A stretch of DNA of 9,714 bases, taken from the NCBI GenBank assembly GCA_029933275.1, contig JAOZOM010000060.1, positions 1 to 9,714 of the forward strand. The letters are read 5' to 3'. The DNA is from Anaerolineales bacterium (lineage in GTDB: Bacteria > Chloroflexota > Anaerolineae > Anaerolineales > Villigracilaceae). The translations under genes and the position numbers were made by a program. The notes under the pieces were generated by a model. The model was given only the letters and a program-made list of their open reading frames with translations. It did no database searches and was not told the DNA's origin. Positions 4,826-9,714 of this stretch are shown here, piece by piece (the stretch's first letter is position 1; every line of letters begins with the position of its first letter).

Positions 4826-5704
4826 ATGACCGCAACAAAAATTGACGGAAAAGCAATTGCCAAAGAAGTTCGTGAAGAAGTAAAAGCAAAAGTAGCCGAA
4901 CGCGTTGCCGCAGGAAAACCAAAACCCGGTTTGGCAACAGTTCTAGTCGGCTCTGATCCTGCATCTGAAGTTTACGTTGGGATGAAGAAACGCATGTGTG
5001 AAAGATTGGGCATGGAATCTTTCTCTCATACTCTCCCCGCAGATGCCAGCCAAGAAGAAGTTGAGGCTTTGGTCTCAAAATTGAACGCAGACCCGACAGT
5101 AAATGGGATTCTCGTCCAACTCCCTCTTCCCGATCACCTTGATGAAGAGAAAGTTTTACAAGCGATTGATATTACCAAAGATATAGATGGCTTCCACCCC
5201 ATCAATATCGGTCGTTTAGCCCAAAAAGGACGCGAGCCGCTCTTTGTCCCCTGCACACCAGATGGTTGTATGTACATGCTTAATAAAGCAGGCGCAAAAT
5301 TAGAAGGCGCAAACGCAGTAGTTTTAGGTCGCTCTAATATCGTTGGGATGCCAATGGCATTATTGCTCGTCAAACAGAATGCAACGGTCACAATTTGTCA
5401 CTCACGCACCAAAAATTTGAAAGAAATTTGTGCCGAAGCGGATATTCTTATCGCCGCGGTAGGTCGCCCAGAGATGGTAAAGAAAGATTGGGTAAAAAAA
5501 GGAGCTATCGTCATTGATGTTGGAACCCATCGCATTGACGATGCAACCAAAGAAAAAGGCTATTATCTTACCGGTGATGTCGCCTACGATGAAGTTGCCG
5601 AAGTTGCTGGCGCAGTATCCCCCTCGCCCGGCGGCGTTGGTCCGATGACGATTGCGATGTTGATGCGAAACACCTTACGCGCGGCAGAAATTCAGCAGGA
5701 TTAG
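4826..5704 (+). CDS. folD: Bifunctional methylene-tetrahydrofolate dehydrogenase / cyclohydrolase
   Basis: FolD oxidises 5,10-methylene-THF with NADP to methenyl-THF and hydrolyses this to 10-formyl-THF (reversible), in the cytoplasm. The 292-residue length is normal. Family motifs are YVGMKKRMCERLG (50-62, catalytic Lys54), QLPLP (98-102), KDIDGFH (118-124), the nucleotide-binding turn VLGRSNIVGMP (166-176), and PGGVGPMT (268-275). All key residues are intact, so both activities are expected. The ATG at 4826 follows a GAGGAG ribosome site. It has its own TATAAT promoter and a downstream terminator, so it is probably monocistronic. It serves purine, formyl-Met and possibly Wood-Ljungdahl methyl-branch metabolism. 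Its place beside a FocA-type channel is compatible with formate-linked one-carbon flow but does not prove it. Confidence 0.97.
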   Translation: MTATKIDGKAIAKEVREEVKAKVAERVAAGKPKPGLATVLVGSDPASEVYVGMKKRMCERLGMESFSHTLPADASQEEVEALVSKLNADPTVNGILVQLPLPDHLDEEKVLQAIDITKDIDGFHPINIGRLAQKGREPLFVPCTPDGCMYMLNKAGAKLEGANAVVLGRSNIVGMPMALLLVKQNATVTICHSRTKNLKEICAEADILIAAVGRPEMVKKDWVKKGAIVIDVGTHRIDDATKEKGYYLTGDVAYDEVAEVAGAVSPSPGGVGPMTIAMLMRNTLRAAEIQQD

Positions 5705-5740
5705 TAGAACAGTAAATCAGTAGATCAGTAATCAGTGAAC
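5705..5740 (+). repeat. Short direct repeats of CAGTA/ATCAGTA after folD
   Basis: The 36 bases after the folD stop are built of near-copies of an 8-base unit (ACAGTAAAT, CAGTAGAT, CAGTAAT, CAGTGAAC). They run into the folD terminator. Slipped-strand expansion is a likely origin. No coding sense is seen. Confidence 0.5.
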
Positions 5741-5770
5741 AGCCTTGTCGAGAGATGAGGCTGTTTTTTT
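5738..5770 (+). terminator. Intrinsic terminator of folD
   Basis: AACAGCCT (5738-5745) pairs with AGGCTGTT (5758-5765) around a 12-base loop, and T residues continue to 5770. The T run overlaps the TAA stop of the converging phosphodiesterase gene, so the two genes share a very tight tail-to-tail junction. On the minus strand the stem lacks a T run, so it acts mainly for folD. Confidence 0.85.
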
Positions 5771-6779
5771 ATGGACAAGGCAATTCATCACGAATTGGTG
5801 AAATTTCACCAAAAGCCTCTAACGCGGGGATTCCGTCCCAAATTTCTGGGATAGGGAGATGCAAGGCGAACGCGGCAGTCGGTGCGGTATCGGTAATGCT
5901 GATGGGACGCAGAATCACGCGTGGAGTTAGGCTTGCGTGCGCCAATATCCACGGGATAGTCATCATAGCCGAATCTTTGCCCCCATGCGAAGTCCCTAGC
6001 CCACCATGATCGGCGGTGACGATAATCAGCGTCCCCTCGCGGAGATTAGCTTCATCCAATGCGCCGAGCAAAATGCCGATTGCCTCGTCTGCATGTTTCG
6101 CGCCGATCAGCTGATCTGGAGAAAGCCAGCCATATAAATGCCCTAAAATATCCACCAGCGGAAGGTGAACAAAGAGTAAATCAAATCCCTCAGCAATATA
6201 CTGCGTCGCGCGTGCAGCGACCACGCTATCGCGGTCATTTACAAATTCAAAGAAGTCAAGATTTTCAGGCGGTGTGATTTGTTGTAATTTCTCTTTGCCA
6301 ACGACCATCCCCGTCCGCAAACCGGCGTTGTGGGCAATTTCAAATAAGCTGGGGCTGGCAGCATATCCGTTTTCGGGGATGTAATCGTTCCAGTCTACAC
6401 CGTGCTTGTCGGGACACATTCCTGTTAGCATGGAAGAATGTCCCGGAAGCGTGGAACTGGGGTATATCGTCTGTGCAGAGAGGGAATAGATGCCCGTCTC
6501 CATCAATGCCTGCACATTTGACATCGGGGCGAGAGAAATCGCTTCAGGACGCAAACCGTCTACCGAAATAATGAGAACACGTTCAATTTCGGGGAGCGGA
6601 ATCTCCGTTGCTGTGGGCGGAGGCGATGTTTGGGTCGCGGGAACAGGCGGAAAAGGAGTCGCGGTCTCCAGCGGCGGTGTTGGGGAGGCAACCGCGGTTG
6701 GGGTGGAGATTGGGGCTGAGGGCTGGCATCCGCTGAGGAGGAGCAGAGCCGCCAATCCCCATAAAAGAGTCTTTTTCAT
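5769..6779 (-). CDS. Lipoprotein of the type I phosphodiesterase / alkaline phosphatase superfamily
   Basis: This is a 336-residue lipoprotein expected on the outer side of the membrane, hydrolysing phosphodiesters or phosphomonoesters with two metal ions. Residues 1-17 are the signal peptide, LSGC (15-18) is a clean lipobox with Cys18, and 19-63 are a Pro/Thr/Ser linker. The catalytic domain (about 65-336) shows the superfamily's metal and nucleophile residues in order. They are Asp74 (SVDGLRP), Thr110 as probable nucleophile (YPSSTLPGHSSMLTG), Asp210 and His214 (LVDILGHLYG), Asp257-His258 (TADHGG) and His265 (TSHGGKD). The set is complete, so the enzyme should be active; the substrate (nucleotide, phospholipid head group or other) cannot be read from sequence. 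Its ATG overlaps the stop of the upstream SH3b lipoprotein gene (ATGA), implying translational coupling. Confidence 0.9.
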   Translation of the reverse strand: MKKTLLWGLAALLLLSGCQPSAPISTPTAVASPTPPLETATPFPPVPATQTSPPPTATEIPLPEIERVLIISVDGLRPEAISLAPMSNVQALMETGIYSLSAQTIYPSSTLPGHSSMLTGMCPDKHGVDWNDYIPENGYAASPSLFEIAHNAGLRTGMVVGKEKLQQITPPENLDFFEFVNDRDSVVAARATQYIAEGFDLLFVHLPLVDILGHLYGWLSPDQLIGAKHADEAIGILLGALDEANLREGTLIIVTADHGGLGTSHGGKDSAMMTIPWILAHASLTPRVILRPISITDTAPTAAFALHLPIPEIWDGIPALEAFGEISPIRDELPCP

Positions 6780-7540
6780 TCTGGAAACTCCATTTCAGTC
6801 GGACCCGCATAGCCATGTTTTTCAGAAAAATAAATGCGGGCATAGGAACGTTCGCTGCAACCCTTTTCATCGGTGAAGGTGATTTTCTCTTCCCAAAGCC
6901 CGTAGGGGGTGAAGTGGATTTCGCCATTTTCGCAAGCCCAAATCTCGGCGAGGTAGAGCGGGGCATTTTCAAATTCTTCGTCACCCGCGCGCAAAGCCAT
7001 CCCGTACCAGCGGATGGTAACTTGATTGCCCTCACGGCTCACATCTCGCAAGGTGAGCGGATTGTAATAGGGCGAAAGGGGGAGCGGGGCGAGGTCGGGA
7101 TAAACGGGGGCAATGCTGAGGAGGTCGCCTTGCACCTCCATCAGATTGGCTTTCACCCAACAAGGATTGTCGCCGCCAATCGCCTGAATTTCTAGCCAGT
7201 TGGCATCATCCAGCCGCCCGATAATTTCGAGATTGCTCCCGCCGACCAAGCCATATTTATAGAGGTAGGGTGCGCCGGGACCGTAACGGCAGTTGGCGTG
7301 TTCGACCAGCACTTTACCGCGCAGAACAGCGTAGGTGGGGGTGACGGTTGGCGTAGGCGTGAGGGTTTGCGTGGCGGTTGCGGTAAATTCTGGCGTTGAT
7401 GTAGATGTCGGCGGGATGGGCGTTTCGGAGGGAAGTGCGCTTTCTATGGGCGGCGGGAGAGTCGCGGTTGGAGACGTGTTTTGTGGGAGGGAACAAGCTG
7501 TAAGAATCAAGGTGAGAAGAAAAGGGAGCGTTTTTTGCAT
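6776..7540 (-). CDS. Lipoprotein with an SH3b-type domain
   Basis: This 254-residue lipoprotein begins with the signal peptide MQKTLPFLLTLILTAC and lipobox LTAC (Cys16). A Thr/Pro/Ser linker follows (about 17-67, ending TPTPTVTPTYA). Residues about 69-120 look like a bacterial SH3 (SH3b) domain: HANCRYGPGAPYLYKYGLVGGSNLEIIGR....WLEI......CWVKANLMEV, with the NxRxGPG and (W)V-K motifs. SH3b domains often bind cell-wall peptides. Residues about 145-254 form a second beta-rich domain of unknown family with a probable Cys pair. An alternative ATG at 7579 would add 13 residues, with an AGGTGAG touching it. ATG 7540 is preferred because it gives the standard short n-region and has TATAAT exactly 6 bases upstream. 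It is the first gene of a coupled pair: its TGA overlaps the phosphodiesterase ATG. Confidence 0.85.
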   Translation of the reverse strand: MQKTLPFLLTLILTACSLPQNTSPTATLPPPIESALPSETPIPPTSTSTPEFTATATQTLTPTPTVTPTYAVLRGKVLVEHANCRYGPGAPYLYKYGLVGGSNLEIIGRLDDANWLEIQAIGGDNPCWVKANLMEVQGDLLSIAPVYPDLAPLPLSPYYNPLTLRDVSREGNQVTIRWYGMALRAGDEEFENAPLYLAEIWACENGEIHFTPYGLWEEKITFTDEKGCSERSYARIYFSEKHGYAGPTEMEFPE

Positions 7541-7546
7541 GAGGAT

Positions 7547-7552
7547 ATTATA
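7547..7552 (-). promoter_or_regulatory. Probable leaderless -10 element of the SH3b lipoprotein gene
   Basis: A perfect TATAAT on the minus strand is followed by 6 bases (ATCCTC, no ribosome site) and then the ATG at 7540. The spacing is the same as at nadD and the alcohol dehydrogenase gene. No good -35 is seen 17 bases upstream. Confidence 0.55.
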
Positions 7553-7657
7553 CAGGGGCTTTTGAAGAAATTTGTACATCTCACCTAAAGATGAAAAATA
7601 ATTCCGTATTTATCCGCACATAGAGAATCTGCAAATAAAAAACGCACCGCTTCCTCG

Positions 7658-8797
7658 TCAGAACACATGCACGGCAGAGGCTTTGAAGCTAAGATTAATT
7701 TCGTCATTGATTCTTAAATCTAGTTCTTCTAAAGAGCGGTGAGTGATTGCAACGATAAATGGGATTGGGGGCTTTTGTTTTTGAGAAGAGCTAACTTCAA
7801 TGGTGATGTAAATCAGCGTGCCTCGGTTGGCTATCGTTGTAATTTTTCCTTGAAAAGAATTTCTGATACTGGAAGTTAATTTTTCTCGCGAGAGGATAAT
7901 ATCTTCAGGGCGAATGGAAAAATGCGCTGGTTTTGTGAGGGATGTCAGCGCAGTAATCATTAAGCCATTCAATGCGAGAAGTTTAGTGCCATTGGATGTA
8001 GATTTAATAATTTCTGTCTGAAAGATATTGCGTACTCCGACAAAGCGGGCAATAAACTTTGAGGCGGGACGGCGAAAAACATCTTCGGGAGAGCCGACTT
8101 GCAGAATCTCGCCTTGATGGATGATGGCGATTCTGTCGCCGAGGGCAACCGCTTCTTCAAAATCGTGCGTGACGTGGATGGTGGTCATGCCGGTCTTTTG
8201 GTGAATGCGGCGCAATTCGTTTTGGAGTCCCTCACGCCGTTCAGGATCAAGCGCACTGAGGGGTTCATCGAGAAGCAGAAGGTTGGGATTAACAATGAGG
8301 GCGCGGGCAAGGGCAACGCGCTGTTTTTCGCCTCCGCTTAGGTTGGCGGGATAACGTTTGGCGAGAGCTTCGATTTTGAGGAGGCGGCTAATCTTTTTCA
8401 CTTCGGCGGCGATTAACGCATCCTTGTCGAGGTCGGGTAAGATGTTGAAAAAGGGAAGCAGGCGTTGGATCCGCGAGCGATGGCGGTTTTTCCGTCCAAA
8501 GGCGATATTCTCTTCCACAGTTAGATGAGGAAAAAGAGCGTAATCCTGATAGACAAATCCGATCTTACGTTTTTCAGAAGGAAGGTGGGTCATATCTTGC
8601 CCGTCTACGAAGATTTTTCCCTCTTGCGGGGTCTTTAATCCGACCATTGATTCGAGGAGAAGGGTTTTTCCTGAGCCGGTCGGACCGAGAAGGACAAAAT
8701 ATTCGCCCGCGGCGACTTCTAGGTTGATATTCTTGAATTGAAAATCCCCCAAACGAAGAGCGATTTTTTCGAGCTTTAGGCGAGGAGTTTTAAGCAT
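7658..8797 (-). CDS. wtpC: ABC transporter ATP-binding protein, tungstate/molybdate type
   Basis: This 379-residue ATPase drives an importer from the cytoplasmic face. It shows Walker A GPTGSGKT (38-45), Q-loop Gln84, signature LSGGEKQR (153-160), Walker B LLLLDEP (173-179), D-loop SALD (181-184) and switch His211. A C-terminal regulatory region follows with SIRPEDI (294-300) and a TOBE-like domain (about 311-377), as in ModC/WtpC/CysA-type ATPases. Between the Q-loop and signature there are 68 residues, about 15 more than is common, with a basic RKNRHRSRIQRLLPF stretch. The start at ATG 8797 is chosen because it overlaps the permease stop by 8 bases (coupling); an in-frame TTG 18 bases earlier is less likely. 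The subfamily call rests largely on the permease next to it; ModC or a sulfate-type ATPase is possible. Confidence 0.9.
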   Translation of the reverse strand: MLKTPRLKLEKIALRLGDFQFKNINLEVAAGEYFVLLGPTGSGKTLLLESMVGLKTPQEGKIFVDGQDMTHLPSEKRKIGFVYQDYALFPHLTVEENIAFGRKNRHRSRIQRLLPFFNILPDLDKDALIAAEVKKISRLLKIEALAKRYPANLSGGEKQRVALARALIVNPNLLLLDEPLSALDPERREGLQNELRRIHQKTGMTTIHVTHDFEEAVALGDRIAIIHQGEILQVGSPEDVFRRPASKFIARFVGVRNIFQTEIIKSTSNGTKLLALNGLMITALTSLTKPAHFSIRPEDIILSREKLTSSIRNSFQGKITTIANRGTLIYITIEVSSSQKQKPPIPFIVAITHRSLEELDLRINDEINLSFKASAVHVF

Positions 8798-9575
8798 GGT
8801 TACGTCTACCAACAAGTCTTAAGGTGATAAAAACAAAGAGCGAAATTAAAATGATGAGCGTTGCAACGGGGCGAGCGTAGTTTAGCCCAAAAGATTCAAA
8901 ACGTTCGTAAATCAGGACAGGGGCGATCATCGGATGATAAGCAAGGATGACGACCGCACCAAATTCGCTGAGACCGCGCGCCCACATCATCACAATCCCC
9001 GAAAGAATGCCACGCCACGCGAGGGGAAAGGAGATTTGCCAAAAAACTTCCCAGGGAGTTGAGCCAAGCGTGCGCGCCACACCCTCGAGACGCGGATTGA
9101 CGGCTTTAAAGCCATCACGCGCCGAATTGACGAAAAAAGAGAGGCTGACGAAAAGCATGGCGATAATAATGCCAGGCATCGCTGAAACGAAAGAGATGCC
9201 CACCAAGCTGAAAAGTTTTCCCAAAATAGAGCGTCTACCAAAGACCATCAGGAGGGCGATACCAGCCGCGGAGTGAGGGACGACTATTGGGATATCTATA
9301 ATTGCTTCGACAAGCGCGCGACCGCGAAATTCGACTCGGGCAAGCAAATAGGCAAGAGGTAATCCCAAGATAAAGGCAATGGAGGTGGCTATGGCAGAAC
9401 TCAAAAATGTAAGCAAAATCGAGTTACGGACATCATCATCGAGCAAAGTTTCCCAAAGTAATGTGGGGCTAGAGGAGGTAATTGTCCGCAAGAGGGGCCA
9501 GACGATGAAGAAAATCAGCACTGAGCCGAAAATGGCAAAAAAGAACGTGAGTTTAGATGGGTGTTTTTTTATCAT
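8790..9575 (-). CDS. wtpB: ABC transporter permease, tungstate/molybdate (WtpB-like)
   Basis: This 261-residue inner-membrane permease has about six transmembrane segments (near residues 8-28, 52-79, 88-112, 132-150, 188-212 and 236-256). The EAA loop that docks the ATPase is EGVARTLGSTPWEVFWQISFP (164-184). The stretch GLSEFGAVVILAYHPM, then APVLIYERFESFGLNYARPVA (201-237), closely resembles WtpB/ModB-type oxyanion permeases, especially the tungstate WtpB form, and separates it from sulfate CysT/W proteins. It probably imports tungstate and/or molybdate for pterin cofactor enzymes. The ATG at 9575 has no clear Shine-Dalgarno sequence. It is followed by the overlapping ATPase gene. No substrate-binding protein (WtpA) is seen within the window on either side of the pair. 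Confidence 0.85.
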   Translation of the reverse strand: MIKKHPSKLTFFFAIFGSVLIFFIVWPLLRTITSSSPTLLWETLLDDDVRNSILLTFLSSAIATSIAFILGLPLAYLLARVEFRGRALVEAIIDIPIVVPHSAAGIALLMVFGRRSILGKLFSLVGISFVSAMPGIIIAMLFVSLSFFVNSARDGFKAVNPRLEGVARTLGSTPWEVFWQISFPLAWRGILSGIVMMWARGLSEFGAVVILAYHPMIAPVLIYERFESFGLNYARPVATLIILISLFVFITLRLVGRRNHA

Positions 9576-9714
9576 AATTTGTTCGTGATGGACGCATCTA
9601 CTTAAGGGAAGCTCAAATTCTGCCCTCCCCTAACTTATAAATACGCCCGTTCGCAGTCTGAATGGACGGTTTCTTTTTTATTTAAAAACACTTTGCAAAG
9701 ATGCGGGGAGGAGA
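9576..9714. other. Intergenic region ending in a ribosome-site-like sequence
   Basis: These 139 bases hold the upstream region of the permease gene. On the plus strand there is a TATAAA (9636-9641), a hairpin CCGTTC/GAATGG (9648-9653 with 9661-9666 approximately) followed by a T-rich run (9670-9679), and a perfect palindrome CTTTGCAAAG (9691-9700). The window ends in GGGGAGGAGA, like the GGAGGAG ribosome sites of other genes here, so a plus-strand gene probably starts a few bases outside, divergent from the transporter. No complete gene is seen. Confidence 0.45.
9634..9662 (-). promoter_or_regulatory. Putative promoter of the permease-ATPase pair
   Basis: On the minus strand TTCAGA (9662-9657), a 17-base spacer and TATAAG (9639-9634) match the sigma-70 pattern at 4 and 5 of 6 positions. 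The transcript would start near 9627 with a leader of about 50 bases. No known molybdenum/tungsten cofactor riboswitch fold or ModE-type TATATA palindrome was recognised there. Confidence 0.4.

Noticed and set aside
6583..7195. Open frames of 120-150 codons overlapping the junction of the two lipoprotein genes on both strands
   Set aside because: The coupled lipoprotein genes have signal peptides, lipoboxes and domain motifs that account for the DNA. The alternatives have none.
7618..7660. An intrinsic terminator after the ATPase gene (GC-rich bases followed by six T on the minus strand)
   Set aside because: I could not form a stem of more than three or four pairs next to the T run, so it is not listed as a terminator.
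9576..9660. A molybdenum/tungsten cofactor riboswitch or ModE site before the permease gene
   Set aside because: I recognised neither the conserved riboswitch core nor a TATATA-type palindrome. A covariance-model search would be needed to settle this.

Overview
The window looks like a stretch of a Chloroflexota chromosome, most likely from an Anaerolineae-type anaerobe. This is inferred from its style, with no rRNA marker present. The clues are several lipoproteins with long Pro/Thr/Glu-rich linkers after the lipidated cysteine, an SH3b lipoprotein, a FocA-type formate channel, a WtpB/WtpC-like tungstate/molybdate transporter, and moderate GC with TATAAT-type promoters. It reads as ordinary chromosome: no insertion sequence, integrase, phage gene or CRISPR array is visible.

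Layout. Positions 1-1250 (minus strand) hold two tandem paralogous lipoprotein genes, the left one cut by the window edge. Each has the same GGAGGAG ribosome site and a homologous promoter. Positions 1271-1735 hold the tmRNA gene ssrA (minus strand) with its promoter and an intrinsic terminator. Positions 1744-1826 are a GC-rich double-hairpin intergenic repeat. nadD (minus) and a zinc-dependent alcohol dehydrogenase (plus) then diverge from a 56-base spacer. Positions 3619-4718 carry a probable two-gene operon: focA and a stand-alone Lrp/AsnC-type ligand-binding (RAM) domain protein. folD follows at 4826-5704 with its own promoter and terminator. It converges on a translationally coupled minus-strand pair, an SH3b lipoprotein followed by a lipoprotein of the type I phosphodiesterase/alkaline phosphatase superfamily (7540-5769). 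The right end (9575-7658, minus) is an ABC permease and ATPase pair overlapping by 8 bases, best matching tungstate/molybdate import. The last bases look like the ribosome binding site of a plus-strand gene starting just outside.

How the genes may work together. Formate passage (FocA), one-carbon folate chemistry (FolD) and uptake of the metal used by formate dehydrogenases (WtpBC-like) fit an anaerobic formate/one-carbon theme. They are separate transcription units, however, so the link is only suggestive. NadD supplies NAD, and ssrA rescues stalled ribosomes.

The most noteworthy signals are: three genes whose ATG lies exactly 6 bases after a -10-like hexamer with no Shine-Dalgarno sequence (probable leaderless mRNAs); a tmRNA whose tag reading frame starts one base before the expected GCA; the FocA plus stand-alone RAM protein pair; and a duplicated lipoprotein unit whose promoter was duplicated with it.
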